This document shows positions 27,076 to 36,359 of a stretch of DNA of 49,387 nt, in pieces. Numbering within the stretch: the stretch's first letter is position 1; each line of letters opens with the position of its first letter. Under the pieces are notes generated by a model that searched no databases, was not told where the DNA came from, and saw nothing but the letters and a program-made list of their open reading frames with translations. This DNA is from Methanobacterium sp. (GTDB taxonomy: Archaea > Methanobacteriota > Methanobacteria > Methanobacteriales > Methanobacteriaceae). Made by a program: the position numbers and the translations under genes. The DNA is taken from positions 1 to 49,387 of the forward strand of contig JAHRFX010000113.1 in NCBI GenBank assembly GCA_019084405.1. The letters run 5' to 3'.

Positions 27076-27945
27076 TTGATTGTGGGAACCAGAGGAAGCA
27101 ACCTTGCCACAGTACAGACAAAGTATATAATAAGCGAATTATCAAAAATAACTAATGAAGAAATAGAAATTTCCATAGTTAAAAGTACTGGAGATAAAAT
27201 AACTGATACTCAGTTATATAATATGGATCCCAAAGGCATTTTCACCCGAGAACTGGATTCAGCAGTATTGAATGGTGAAGTAGATTTTGCTGTACACAGT
27301 ATGAAAGATGTACCAAGTGAATTGGATCCAGATCTAGAAATTGTCGCAGTACCTATACGTGAATCACCCCATGACGTCTTGATATCCAATTCAGGGTGGG
27401 ATGAACTCCCTCCAGGGTCTAAAATGGGAACCAGTAGCTTAAGAAGGGAAGCATTTTGCAATCATCACCAAAAAAATTTTAAGTTAGAGCCCCTAAGAGG
27501 AAATATAGAAACTCGAATAAAAAAAGTTATGATGGGAGAATGCGACGCCACTTTAATGGCAGAAGCAGGATTAATAAGACTGGGCTTAACTGAATACATT
27601 AAAGAAAGGTTTCCTTTAGATTATTTAACTCCCCCTGCAGGACAAGGTGCCCTGGCAGTAATAACCCGTAAAGATAGTAAAGTGAAAGCCCTGCTTAATG
27701 GCTTGAATCATTTTACATCATTTCAGGAAATTTTAGCTGAAAAAACAGTACTAAGAGAATTAGGAGTAGGATGTCAATGGCCTTTGGGGGCTATTGCAAG
27801 GTCTAAAAATGGTAAAATGAATCTTTATTGCGTTCTTTTAGATAAAAAAGGATATATATTATCTAAAGTGACAATTACCGGCTCTATTAATGAAGCTGAA
27901 GAATTAGGCAAAAAAGCTGCAAATCATATGGAGGATTATATTTGA
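27076..27945 (+). CDS. hemC: hydroxymethylbilane synthase (porphobilinogen deaminase)
   Basis: Polymerises four porphobilinogens into hydroxymethylbilane, the precursor of uroporphyrinogen III and, in methanogens, of sirohaem, cobamides and F430. The 289-residue protein starts IVGTRGSNLATVQT, has HSMKDVP, TSSLRRE, and LRGNIETRIKK, and carries the dipyrromethane-cofactor cysteine as Cys233 in GVGCQWPLGA. It begins with TTG, preceded by CGGAG 10 bases upstream. Its last codons overlap the following oxidoreductase gene by 4 bases. The link to cfbE just upstream makes a small tetrapyrrole group. Confidence 0.95.
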   Translation: MIVGTRGSNLATVQTKYIISELSKITNEEIEISIVKSTGDKITDTQLYNMDPKGIFTRELDSAVLNGEVDFAVHSMKDVPSELDPDLEIVAVPIRESPHDVLISNSGWDELPPGSKMGTSSLRREAFCNHHQKNFKLEPLRGNIETRIKKVMMGECDATLMAEAGLIRLGLTEYIKERFPLDYLTPPAGQGALAVITRKDSKVKALLNGLNHFTSFQEILAEKTVLRELGVGCQWPLGAIARSKNGKMNLYCVLLDKKGYILSKVTITGSINEAEELGKKAANHMEDYI

Positions 27946-28907
27946 ACAATATTAATGTAGGTGTAATTGGTGTAGGTGCCATGGGCTATAATCATGCCCG
28001 GGTATACTACCGTTTGGAAAATGCCAATCTGGTGGCTGTTTCAGATCTTATGAAAGGGAATCTAGCCAAAGTTTCCCAAAAATATGGAGCTATTGGTTAT
28101 GTAGATTATGAAAATATTCTTGAAAATCCAGATATTGAAGTGGTAAGTGTTTGTGTTCCCACCACACACCACCACAATGTGGTAATGGATGCTATAGATC
28201 ACGGAAAACACATTCTGGTAGAAAAACCCATAGCATTTACCCTGGATGAAGCAAAAGAAATGGTGAAAGCCGCCCGTAAAAAAGGTGTTAAACTGGGGAC
28301 TGGACATGTAGAACGATTCAATCCCGCAGTACAAAAAGCCAAGGAACTCATTGAAAATGATGTTATAGGTGATGTGGTATCTGCTTCGGCAAAAAGGGTA
28401 GGTCCATTCCCTCCCCGAATTAAAGATGTGGGAGTTACCATTGATCTGGCCATACATGATCTGGATGTGATGTATTATCTCTTCAGCGAACCGGTGGCAG
28501 AAATTTATTCCACCATGGGTAGTATCCTGGAAAAATGTGAGTTCGAAGATCACGCCGAGATTATGACTAAATTTAACAGCGGTATAACCGGTATGCTGGA
28601 AGTTAACTGGCTCACCCCTTATAAAAGGAGGGAACTAGAAATCACCGGTACGGATGGGATAATATCCATTGATTATATTGATCAAAGCATTGATGTTTTT
28701 GGAAAATTCGCCCAGGACGTTCAAATTAATCATGAAGAACCCTTGAAAGGGGAAATAAAATCATTCCTGTCATCTATTATTAATGACGAAGAACCAGAAA
28801 TTACTGGTGAAGATGGTATTTATGCACTTCGAGTTGTCTTAGCTGCCATGAAATCAGCACGTGAACATTCACCAGTTAAAATTAATGGTGATTTAAATCC
28901 AGAATAA
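27942..28907 (+). CDS. Gfo/Idh/MocA-family NAD(P)-dependent oxidoreductase
   Basis: A 321-residue dehydrogenase with N-terminal Rossmann fold GVIGVGAMGYNHARVY (about 5-20), the EKP motif at HILVEKPIAF, and a C-terminal alpha/beta domain with GHVERFNPAV and HDLDVMYYLF. Family members oxidise or reduce sugars or inositols, or act as biliverdin reductases. The start is TTG at 27942, 6 bases after GGAGG, overlapping the hemC stop by 4 bases, so translation is coupled to hemC. The substrate is unknown: a role in tetrapyrrole chemistry is possible from context, but a UDP-sugar or aminosugar dehydrogenase is equally compatible. Confidence 0.88.
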   Translation: MNNINVGVIGVGAMGYNHARVYYRLENANLVAVSDLMKGNLAKVSQKYGAIGYVDYENILENPDIEVVSVCVPTTHHHNVVMDAIDHGKHILVEKPIAFTLDEAKEMVKAARKKGVKLGTGHVERFNPAVQKAKELIENDVIGDVVSASAKRVGPFPPRIKDVGVTIDLAIHDLDVMYYLFSEPVAEIYSTMGSILEKCEFEDHAEIMTKFNSGITGMLEVNWLTPYKRRELEITGTDGIISIDYIDQSIDVFGKFAQDVQINHEEPLKGEIKSFLSSIINDEEPEITGEDGIYALRVVLAAMKSAREHSPVKINGDLNPE

Positions 28908-28991
28908 ATAAATCAGATTTGAGAAGGAGTGTTTTATAAATATCTAAGATCTTTTTTATTGATTTTAGATTTAAATTAAATGGGTGTTAAC

Positions 28992-29606
28992 ATGAACCAG
29001 GAACTGATAAAAAAAGCACAGGGGTTGCGTAGTCAAGGTTTTACCACTGGAGAAATTGCCGACGAACTGAATGTGTCTAAAGATACTGCCCGATGGCTTA
29101 CCTTGCAGGCCACTGAAAAAAGAGATGAAGAAAAAAGTCAGGCCCCCCTTGATTTTGCCATAAACTGGAAAAGTTTAGGTGGTAGTTCTGCACGTTTGAG
29201 ATATGTTTCAGCTGCCATGGCAGATATAGCCTTAAAACACGGCCCTAATGATGTTATAGTAGGCATAGCTGTTAGTGGAGTTCCTTTTGCCACCATGATG
29301 GCCGATGTAATTGCTTTAGAAACCGGTATTGAAACCTCCATTTCTGTTTTCCATCCCATTAAACATAGAAAAGGCAAAGATGCTGAAGGAGCCATAAGTA
29401 GTAACTTCGCATCAGTAGAAAATAAAAGGGTGGTTATAGTGGATGATGTTATAACCAGTGGCCGCACTATAAAAGAAGTAATTGATGTCCTTAAAAAACA
29501 GGGTGCTGAACCCACCTGTGTTACCGTGCTGATTGACAAAAGAGGAATATCTGAAATAGAAGGAGTTCCTATAGAATCACTAATTAAAGTCAGTAGATTA
29601 GGATAA
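28992..29606 (+). CDS. gfcR: GfcR-like regulator: HTH plus orotate phosphoribosyltransferase-like domain
   Basis: A 204-residue protein with an N-terminal helix-turn-helix (about 1-40: GFTTGEIADELNVSKDTARWL) and a PRTase domain with the PRPP-binding motif VVIVDDVITSGRT near residue 147. Annotated as orotate phosphoribosyltransferase-like protein; in Haloferax the homologue GfcR is a DNA-binding regulator of sugar metabolism. I infer regulation rather than pyrimidine synthesis because a DNA-binding domain is present. ATG at 28992 is preceded by GGGTG; the upstream ATG at 28980 overlaps this site. It lies 84 bases after the oxidoreductase gene. Confidence 0.86.
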   Translation: MNQELIKKAQGLRSQGFTTGEIADELNVSKDTARWLTLQATEKRDEEKSQAPLDFAINWKSLGGSSARLRYVSAAMADIALKHGPNDVIVGIAVSGVPFATMMADVIALETGIETSISVFHPIKHRKGKDAEGAISSNFASVENKRVVIVDDVITSGRTIKEVIDVLKKQGAEPTCVTVLIDKRGISEIEGVPIESLIKVSRLG

Positions 29607-29705
29607 TAGATTATGTGGATAAAATCTTCTTTTCAATTAAATTAAAAAAAAAAATAGATTAAAATCCACCCTTTATTTAATTTTACAAAAATACATAATT
29701 TACTA

Positions 29706-30587
29706 ATGCCTGCCTCAAGACGGCCATTATTTCAAGCTTTATTAAGATATTTATTTATTATTAAAAACTTATTTCTTTATGGAGGATTCATTCCCGCGCT
29801 TTGGGGGCCATCACTTCTCTTAACCGTTTCTCTAAGCACGGATATGCCCCATGATATGATTATTATTCTGGTCTCTTTTTTACTTCCTTTAATCATTTAC
29901 AGCTATGATTATTATGCCGATATGGCTAAAGATATTGAAACCAACCCGGAAAGGGCTAATTTAGATAAAAAATTAAATTATAATTTGATAATATTGTATG
30001 TGTGCTTTTTAATTGGGTTGATAATTTATATTTTTAATTATATGATCATACTCTTTGTTCTGACATTATTTGCCATGGGGATATTATATGCCAGTGTATT
30101 TAAAAAAATAACCCTGAAAATTCCTGCCTTTAAAAATTTTTATTTGTCATTTATCTGGAGTTTGTGGGGTACTTTTTTAATAGTGATGTATAACTATGAA
30201 GAAGTAAACATACGATTGGTACTGATATTTTTATTTATTTATGCAAAAGTGCTTTTGAATACTATTTTTTTTGATATTAAAGATGCAAAATCAGATAAAA
30301 AGGAAGGTTTGAAAACTTTGCCTGCGGTTTTAGGTATATTTAAAACCATAACATATCTTCATGTTTTAAACCTTTTAACTGCATTTATTTTAATATTAGG
30401 AGGAATTCTATATATTTTACCCCCATATTGCCTATTATTGACCATTTTCTATTTATATGTATTTTATTATCTGGAAATCATAAAAAATAAGTCTCAAGCC
30501 CTTTCTAAAAAGTCTATGCTTGCAGATTTAGAGGCTATTTTTTATCCCTTGCTATTATTTTTTTTTAGATGGATATGGAATAATTAA
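29706..30587 (+). CDS. UbiA-superfamily prenyltransferase-like membrane protein
   Basis: A 293-residue polytopic membrane protein with about eight helices. The first aspartate motif is YDYYADMAKD (D-x3-D-x3-D, with Tyr in place of the usual Asn), and the second is DIKDAKSDKKEG, followed by LKTLPAVLG, which is very typical of UbiA proteins. These enzymes transfer a prenyl chain to an aromatic or lipid head-group; the archaeal options include digeranylgeranylglyceryl phosphate synthase and tetraprenyl-acceptor enzymes. I cannot assign the acceptor. No ribosome binding site precedes the ATG, so the transcript may be leaderless. Confidence 0.8.
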   Translation: MPASRRPLFQALLRYLFIIKNLFLYGGFIPALWGPSLLLTVSLSTDMPHDMIIILVSFLLPLIIYSYDYYADMAKDIETNPERANLDKKLNYNLIILYVCFLIGLIIYIFNYMIILFVLTLFAMGILYASVFKKITLKIPAFKNFYLSFIWSLWGTFLIVMYNYEEVNIRLVLIFLFIYAKVLLNTIFFDIKDAKSDKKEGLKTLPAVLGIFKTITYLHVLNLLTAFILILGGILYILPPYCLLLTIFYLYVFYYLEIIKNKSQALSKKSMLADLEAIFYPLLLFFFRWIWNN

Positions 30588-30666
30588 GAATAAAAAAAAT
30601 AATTAAAATCAAAAAAGAGGCTTTTGAAAGATTAATAATAAAAATTGAAAAAATAAGTTAATTATC

Positions 30667-31896
30667 TCAGGTTCTGTATCTTAGTATGGCCCCAATACCT
30701 CCAAAAGCACGCAGAAGTTGCATTCCTTCCTCAGTTTCAGTTGATACTATTTCAACTTCTGATCCAACTTCCTCTGCCATTTCTACCAGATCATCAATAA
30801 CATCTCTGGTTCCAATTTCTTTCATAGGTTCGCCACATTTACCACATGTTTCTTCAATGTCTTTTTTAGTATTTTTAGAGGTGGCATCCACTTTATTTCC
30901 ACATGATGTGCATTCATAAGTTACCCTTTGAGAGTTTATCCCCTCAGATAATATGAGGATTTCCACTGCACCCATTTGTAAATTTTTTCTAACATCTTTT
31001 TCCCCATAGGAAGCCAAACCATCAGCTGAAACCAGCTCAGTTAAAAATTTCTGGATCAGTTTTTTCTCCCTCATTACATCTATTTCATTTAAAACATCCA
31101 TGGATTTTTCTATAATCTCGCGGATACCGAATTCACCAGTATAAGAAGTATCAACAGTGGTTATGACTTTTTTCTTAATTTCATGGTGCATATAATCACC
31201 ATTAAGAAATTCTTCTTTGGTATGTCCAGGTCCTCCTAAAACAACTCCATTTAATTCTTCTAATGAAAGAAATGCGTCGTTAATAGTATCACCTATTCTT
31301 TTTAAAAATTCGTGGGCAGCAAGTTCAATTAAACGATCAAAACGACGCTGGGACTGACCACCAGCCCGATGTTTACCTGGCACTCCACTGGTTAATCTTT
31401 TAACAATCTTTATTCTTTTTCCAGTAAGAACCGCAACTGTAGCTTCTTTACGATCTAAAACTGCAAGTCCATAAACATCTTTATCCCCCAGCATATCCTG
31501 GAGAGGTTCCAGGAAGAAATCAGAGTTACAGTGATAAGTATAGGTTTGGATAGGTTCCGGTGGTTCAAAAACATAGGTTTCCATTTTTTCAGTACCCGGC
31601 CCTCCTTTAGGAATCATACCCACAAAAAGAACCAGCCCTTTAGCCGGAGGCTTTGGAAACAATTTTAAGCGCTGCATAATAACTTCAATAGAAGATTGGA
31701 CATTTTTTTTAGTCTGTTTGCTTTTAATATTGGCGCTCTGGCTAAGTTCTTCTCTCATGTGTTTAACTACATCAGATATCTTTTTATCTGGAGGAATGTA
31801 TACTGATACCAGTTCAGTGCCCCTTCCTTTTTTATCAGACAATTCATGAAGAGTCCTTTTAAATTCATAAAGTTCGGTTGATGATACATCAGTCAA
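30667..31896 (-). CDS. prf1: peptide chain release factor aRF1
   Basis: Recognises all three stop codons and triggers peptide release. The 409-residue protein has NIKS at residues 56-59 (stop-codon reading), GGQ at 179-181 within GKHRAGGQSQRR (peptidyl-tRNA hydrolysis), and a domain 3 with a zinc-ribbon-like mini-domain (CTSCG, then CGKCG). Length is normal. It starts with TTG, 4 bases after AGGAGTGAGT; this is the first in-frame start with a good binding site. The gene is monocistronic and divergent from pyrH. Confidence 0.96.
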   Translation of the reverse strand: MTDVSSTELYEFKRTLHELSDKKGRGTELVSVYIPPDKKISDVVKHMREELSQSANIKSKQTKKNVQSSIEVIMQRLKLFPKPPAKGLVLFVGMIPKGGPGTEKMETYVFEPPEPIQTYTYHCNSDFFLEPLQDMLGDKDVYGLAVLDRKEATVAVLTGKRIKIVKRLTSGVPGKHRAGGQSQRRFDRLIELAAHEFLKRIGDTINDAFLSLEELNGVVLGGPGHTKEEFLNGDYMHHEIKKKVITTVDTSYTGEFGIREIIEKSMDVLNEIDVMREKKLIQKFLTELVSADGLASYGEKDVRKNLQMGAVEILILSEGINSQRVTYECTSCGNKVDATSKNTKKDIEETCGKCGEPMKEIGTRDVIDDLVEMAEEVGSEVEIVSTETEEGMQLLRAFGGIGAILRYRT

Positions 31897-32225
31897 GATA
31901 ACTCACTCCTATAAAAACTATGAAAAATTAAATTAATCTCTATATTTTAATTAAACAGGGCTTTAATCCAATTAAGGGTCAAGCCCGGTCATAAATGAAG
32001 AATAGTATAAACATGATAAACCTGCAATATTATTTTAAAATATATCTATTAATTATTTATGTTAATTCAGAGTATAAAACTTATACCTATTAAATGATAT
32101 TAAAAAATAGACCTGATGGTTTAAGAAATAATTTAAAATAAGGAAATCATATGACTTAATGTATGATTTATAAGTTTTAAGAATATAATCAGTTATTAAT
32201 TTTAGTCAATAGCAGGTGAAAATCA
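31897..32225. other. 329-base divergent region between aRF1 and pyrH
   Basis: No gene seen. It should hold both promoters. The minus-strand side has AATATAGAG-like TATA sequence about 45 bases before the aRF1 start; GGTGA precedes the pyrH start. No convincing dyad or RNA. Confidence 0.45.
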
Positions 32226-32897
32226 ATGAGAGTAGTAATTACTATTGGTGGATCCATTATCATGAAGGATAACAGTCATGAAAAATTCCAGGAATATGCT
32301 GGAATTTTAGGTTCTCTGCAACAGGAACATGAAATATTTGTAGTGGTGGGTGGAGGCAAGCCCGCCCGAAATTATATAAAAATAGCCCGTGATATAGGGG
32401 CAAGTGAATCACATTGCGATGATATTGGTATTGAGGTAACCAGATTAAATGCAAAGCTCCTTATAATGGCACTTAAAGGCGATGCCTATCCTATGGTTCC
32501 AGAAAATTTCCACCAGGCCATGGAGTATTCCACCAGCAATAAAATAGTGGTGATGGGGGGAACTGAACCGGCCCACAGTACTGATGCAGTAGGGGCTATT
32601 TTAGCAGAATATGTAAGTGCAGAACTTTTAATAAATCTTACCTCGGTAGATGGGCTTTATGATAAAGATCCCCATCAGCAGGATGATGCCCGGATGTTTG
32701 AAGAGGTAACTGCCCAGCAAATGATGGAATTTTTAAGGGAAAAAGAGGTAATGGCGGGAACCTATGAATTTTTTGATATGACTGCTATTCAAATGATAAA
32801 AAGATCCCGAATTAAAACTGTTATAGCTAATGGCAAAACACCTGAAAATTTAATTAAGGTTTTGAATAATGAAAAAATTGGAACCCAAATCATTTAA
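32226..32897 (+). CDS. pyrH: UMP kinase (PyrH, archaeal type)
   Basis: Phosphorylates UMP to UDP. The 223-residue amino-acid-kinase-fold protein starts VVITIGGSIIMKD, has VVVGGGKPARNYI (phosphate loop), GGTEPAHSTDAVGAILAEY and NLTSVDGLYDKDP, the UMP-kinase signature. It is shorter than bacterial PyrH, as usual in archaea. GGTGA precedes the ATG at 32226. Together with pyrI (7 kb) it is the second pyrimidine gene in the window, not linked to it. Confidence 0.95.
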   Translation: MRVVITIGGSIIMKDNSHEKFQEYAGILGSLQQEHEIFVVVGGGKPARNYIKIARDIGASESHCDDIGIEVTRLNAKLLIMALKGDAYPMVPENFHQAMEYSTSNKIVVMGGTEPAHSTDAVGAILAEYVSAELLINLTSVDGLYDKDPHQQDDARMFEEVTAQQMMEFLREKEVMAGTYEFFDMTAIQMIKRSRIKTVIANGKTPENLIKVLNNEKIGTQII

Positions 32898-32982
32898 GAT
32901 AAAAGAACTATGTTTAATAATAAATTTGATTTTAATCGAATAAAAATATTAGTCGTAATCAATTATTAATTAAGGTGAAATA

Positions 32983-33171
32983 ATGACCAAACCACATAGA
33001 CACTGTGCTGTTTGCGGTACCCCTATACCGCTGGAAGAGAGAACCTGCTCTGATAAATGCCAACATACCCTGGCAAAAAACCGGAACAAAGTTAGGAAAA
33101 CCAGAATGATCGTATACACCATATTTGGAGTATTTATACTTTTATGGTTGTTTTATGTATTATTCCGTTAG
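32983..33171 (+). CDS. DUF2116-type zinc-ribbon single-pass membrane protein
   Basis: A 62-residue protein. The N-terminal zinc ribbon uses Cys8, Cys11, Cys22 and Cys26 (CAVCG, then CSDKC), a basic linker follows (KNRNKVRKTR), and one transmembrane helix lies at about 41-60. The family is archaeal and uncharacterised; it resembles small Zn-ribbon proteins proposed to bind nucleic acid or ribosomes at the membrane. AGGTG precedes the ATG. A bidirectional terminator lies just downstream. Confidence 0.85.
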   Translation: MTKPHRHCAVCGTPIPLEERTCSDKCQHTLAKNRNKVRKTRMIVYTIFGVFILLWLFYVLFR

Positions 33172-33191
33172 AAAATATCTTAAAATAAAAA

Positions 33192-33212
33192 GGAATTCTG
33201 CTTTAGAATTCC
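33192..33212. terminator. bidirectional hairpin terminator
   Basis: GGAATTCT (33192-33199) and AGAATTCC (33205-33212) form a perfect 8-bp stem with a 5-base loop between two convergent genes. On the minus strand it is followed by CTTTTTATTTT, a good T tract, so it best serves the DUF308 gene; on the plus strand the tract is weaker. Confidence 0.7.
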
Positions 33213-33250
33213 CCTTCTAATTATTCTATTATATTCTAGATATAAATTTA

Positions 33251-33745
33251 TCAATTACTTCGACCCACCCTTAAAAGAATAAGTGCAAAAATAATAAATG
33301 CCAGACCAATTATTGCCCCTAAAAAGAGTGGATTTAATGCCAGGGATGCTACTAGCAAGTACATTACACCCAGGATAACACTGATAAGTCCTGAATACTT
33401 TTTATAGTTACTCCCCTGGGAGACAGATAATATAAGAATCCCTGCAATTAATAGTAGAATTCCAGTTACAAGCAGATATGCGCCTGCTAAATATTCTATG
33501 CTAAATATCTGGAATATCATTGAAATTCCAATTGCCAGAGAGATTATGGCAAAAATTCCCCATACCAGCGCTGTGCTTTGATTAAATTTTCTATCTTTAA
33601 AAGCATTAATCGCCATCCATGCTCCCAGACCGGTTAAGATGAATCCAGATACAATACCAATTGCTACCAATCCTAAAGCAGGGCTAATTAAAAGAATTAT
33701 GCCTATTACCAGTGCAATAGCACCCATTAAATTAAATTTTACCAT
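33251..33745 (-). CDS. DUF308 (HdeD-like) membrane protein
   Basis: A 164-residue protein with six predicted transmembrane helices in three hairpins (for example VGIILLISPALGLVAIGIV near the N-terminus and ILVILLRVG-type helix at the C-terminus). DUF308/HdeD proteins occur in bacteria and methanogens; HdeD in Escherichia coli is linked to acid stress, but no activity is proven. GGTGTT precedes the ATG. It is convergent to the zinc-ribbon gene and stands alone. Confidence 0.8.
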   Translation of the reverse strand: MVKFNLMGAIALVIGIILLISPALGLVAIGIVSGFILTGLGAWMAINAFKDRKFNQSTALVWGIFAIISLAIGISMIFQIFSIEYLAGAYLLVTGILLLIAGILILSVSQGSNYKKYSGLISVILGVMYLLVASLALNPLFLGAIIGLAFIIFALILLRVGRSN

Positions 33746-34182
33746 AATAACACCATATTTCTATATCATACTAATACTATAAATTATTATGGAAATTGCT
33801 CCAGCTATATTTGAAAAAGTTAGATAATATAGTACTGGACATTTAATTTTGAAATAATGATTCTTAAATTAAAGGTTTTAATAACTTCATTTAATTAAAG
33901 AAGCAATTTAAATCAAAAGTTATTTTGAAAAGTTTAGTCAAGTACTATAGTAATAAAAAGAGTAACCCAGTACCCTTGAACTCTAATATTAATTTTCAGG
34001 TTGAATTTACTCGTAATAAGAGCACTGGCAGATTTACTGCAAAATGCAAACCACCAAGGAGCTAATGCGGTAGTTGGGCAGGAGAATAGATTACGCTGAT
34101 ATTGGAAGAATAAAAGGGGATGAATTATGATTACATTAGTGAGATGCTATTTTATATAAATAGAATTTATTAAGTATAAAAC
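33746..34182. other. 437-base intergenic region with a possible gene remnant
   Basis: There is no intact gene. The left part is AT-rich and should hold the promoter of the DUF308 gene. A stretch at about 34001-34093 (TTG to TGA, 31 codons) is less AT-rich than its surroundings and is listed separately. Downstream of it I see only AT-rich sequence to the stop of the permease gene. Confidence 0.45.
34001..34093 (+). pseudogene. possible remnant of a YbjQ/DUF74-like gene
   Basis: The frame from TTG at 34001 to TGA at 34093 encodes a short peptide with ALADLLQNANHQGANAVVG. This recalls the C-terminal part of YbjQ (UPF0145/DUF74) proteins, in which a helix runs into GANAVVG. No start with a binding site and no upstream part of the family is visible, so if real it is a decayed 3' fragment. 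It could also be chance. Confidence 0.25.
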
Positions 34183-35061
34183 TCAAAGTGGTATCCCTAT
34201 TAATTCAAATAAGCCGGATAATTTAAGGGCAATATAAATCAATATTACTGCAAATAAGTATCTTAACTGTTTTTCAGGTATTTTGTGAGCATAGTGTGAT
34301 CCTAAATGGGCTAAAGGGATGCTTAAGATAGATAACAACACGAATTGCAATAAATTTACATAACCTAAGGAATAGGGAGGTAAATTTGGGATATTCAATC
34401 CCTGGTAAATATAAGATATTATGCCCCCCACAGAAATAATGAGTATCACCACCGTAGATGTTCCCACTGCTTCCAGCATACTAAATCCCAAAACGATTAG
34501 CATTACCGGAACTAGAATTACCCCCCCTCCAATGCCCAGAAGGCCAGAACAGACCCCTGCCAAAAACCCCCACCCCAAAAGATTGTAGGGGTTTAAATTT
34601 TTAGTTTTACCTCCCGGTATTTCCTGGTATCTTAAAAATTGATAGGCAATAAAAAATAACAATACTGAAAATATAAGTGTCAAAATATTGGCGGGAGTTA
34701 TAGAAGCAATGTAACCACCTGAAAAACCTCCTGAAAAACCAGCCATTCCCATATAAAGAGCGGGTTTTAATAGGACACATTTCTTACGGTAGTGACGATA
34801 TGACCCACTAATAGCAGTGGGAAAAATAACAGCTAAACTGGTTCCAAAGGCTATGCGGATGGCTATGTCCTGATCAACCCCTATAGATTGTAATAAAAAA
34901 AATTGTATAGGGACCATCAAGAATCCGCCGCCCACGCCTAGAAGGCCTGTGGAAAATCCAACTACCGCCCCGGTGATTAATAAAATAATAATATATTCTA
35001 AAAAAGGTTCCATAAATTTAATATAAATAAAAATAAATAAAATGTTTGTTAAGCTTATCAT
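34183..35061 (-). CDS. TauE/SafE-family permease
   Basis: A membrane protein of 276-292 residues with about eight helices in two repeats, each with the family loop: GLLGVGGGFLMVP (first half) and GLLGIGGGVILVPVM (second half). The family exports sulfite, sulfoacetate or other sulfur-containing anions, or imports C2 compounds. The substrate here is unknown. The start is uncertain: the ATG at 35061 gives a hydrophobic 16-residue extension, while the ATG at 35013 (MEPFLEYI) is closer to family length; neither has a clear binding site. Confidence 0.82.
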   Translation of the reverse strand: MISLTNILFIFIYIKFMEPFLEYIIILLITGAVVGFSTGLLGVGGGFLMVPIQFFLLQSIGVDQDIAIRIAFGTSLAVIFPTAISGSYRHYRKKCVLLKPALYMGMAGFSGGFSGGYIASITPANILTLIFSVLLFFIAYQFLRYQEIPGGKTKNLNPYNLLGWGFLAGVCSGLLGIGGGVILVPVMLIVLGFSMLEAVGTSTVVILIISVGGIISYIYQGLNIPNLPPYSLGYVNLLQFVLLSILSIPLAHLGSHYAHKIPEKQLRYLFAVILIYIALKLSGLFELIGIPL

Positions 35062-35250
35062 TTAATGTGAAAATAATGCTTACCTTTGAGTTCAATTAAA
35101 ATTGGGTATTAATACAGATTAAAATTTTTCCCGGTATTATTACACCAGTATTGGTCTTTAATTTCTATTTGCAAATATAATGGCAATTATTATAAAAAAT
35201 AATGCCTGAATCCAGTAATACTCTAAAATATTTTTAAATTTGGTGATATA

Positions 35251-36279
35251 TTGAAAATTAACCGGCTTGTTTTTTTAGGTTTAATCCTGATTATAATAGG
35301 ATTGATTCTATTTTTAACAGATTTTATCAACCCTGTTATAAGGCCCTTTACCCACATCTTCCTGATGGGATCCTCAAAAGGTAAAGATATCATGTTTTTT
35401 TGTTTAATGGGGAGTATGTTGATTATTAGCCCTCTTTTTTCCCCGAAAAGTTATCTTAATCAGAAGATACACACACTTAAGCCATTTGAAAAATGGGAAA
35501 AAAATGATTTTTTGAAGATGGTTATTGTAATAGTTTTATTTACCTATATAGTGGGAATAATTCTGGAAATATGGTTGAGAGTGAATACAGGTGTTTCAGT
35601 ATTTACCACCTTTGTTTCACTCAATCCCAGTCCCAGTACTAGTAGTATTTTACATAGTCATATGTTTAAAGGTGCAATAAGTCCTTTTTTAAGTTCATTT
35701 ATCAGTGCTAATTCTAATATCCACACCGGGGGATCATTATCAAATTATATACCTGCTGCAGGCTGGATAATTTTATTAACTATTCCTGTAGTTTATTTAG
35801 GAGGCATGTTTTCCCTGGGAGATAGGAGAGAATACCACAAGCTGATAGTCTTATTTGCCCTGACTACCAGCATGATTGGAATGATAGATGGTGGATTATT
35901 ATCAACCCCCGCCCTGGTGGGATTATCTGGTCTTTTAGGAATGGCTGCTCTTAAAATGCCCTTTTCATTTAAAAATCTGATTAGCCCCACCATTATAATT
36001 GCCTTTTTAATTATTTTAAGGGTTATTTTAGGACTTTTTGCTTCAGTCCCTGATTATTATGAAGTTACTATTATTGGTGTTCCGGAGGAGATAGAACTGT
36101 TAGATTATAACGTTTTATCCACCCGGGTGGTTAATAATAAAACTATTATTACCCTGGATTCAAATTATGATGAAATATACCTTATTAATGATTTGGCCTC
36201 GTCATTGGAAGGTAAAAGTGAAGTATTTTTTATTTCCTGGAATTTCTATTCCTTTTTTGGGAATACCGCTTATTCTTAA
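35251..36279 (+). CDS. polytopic membrane protein of unknown function
   Basis: I do not recognise this 342-residue protein. It has about seven predicted transmembrane helices (near residues 6-24, 45-61, 87-107, 168-186, 195-215, 218-238 and 246-264), a serine-rich external loop between helices 3 and 4 (about 110-165), and a C-terminal soluble domain of some 75 residues that begins PDYYEVTIIGVPEE. The start is TTG, preceded by GGTGATATA. It lies 80 bases upstream of the two-domain glycosyltransferase on the same strand, so an operon and a role in envelope glycan or lipid assembly are possible. The C-terminal domain shows no motif that I know. Confidence 0.7.
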   Translation: MKINRLVFLGLILIIIGLILFLTDFINPVIRPFTHIFLMGSSKGKDIMFFCLMGSMLIISPLFSPKSYLNQKIHTLKPFEKWEKNDFLKMVIVIVLFTYIVGIILEIWLRVNTGVSVFTTFVSLNPSPSTSSILHSHMFKGAISPFLSSFISANSNIHTGGSLSNYIPAAGWIILLTIPVVYLGGMFSLGDRREYHKLIVLFALTTSMIGMIDGGLLSTPALVGLSGLLGMAALKMPFSFKNLISPTIIIAFLIILRVILGLFASVPDYYEVTIIGVPEEIELLDYNVLSTRVVNNKTIITLDSNYDEIYLINDLASSLEGKSEVFFISWNFYSFFGNTAYS

Positions 36280-36359
36280 ATGAAAATTAAGATAGTAATT
36301 AGTTGGATTAAGATTTTATTTGAAAACTCATATACTCATCCCCCACGGGAGAAAATAAA

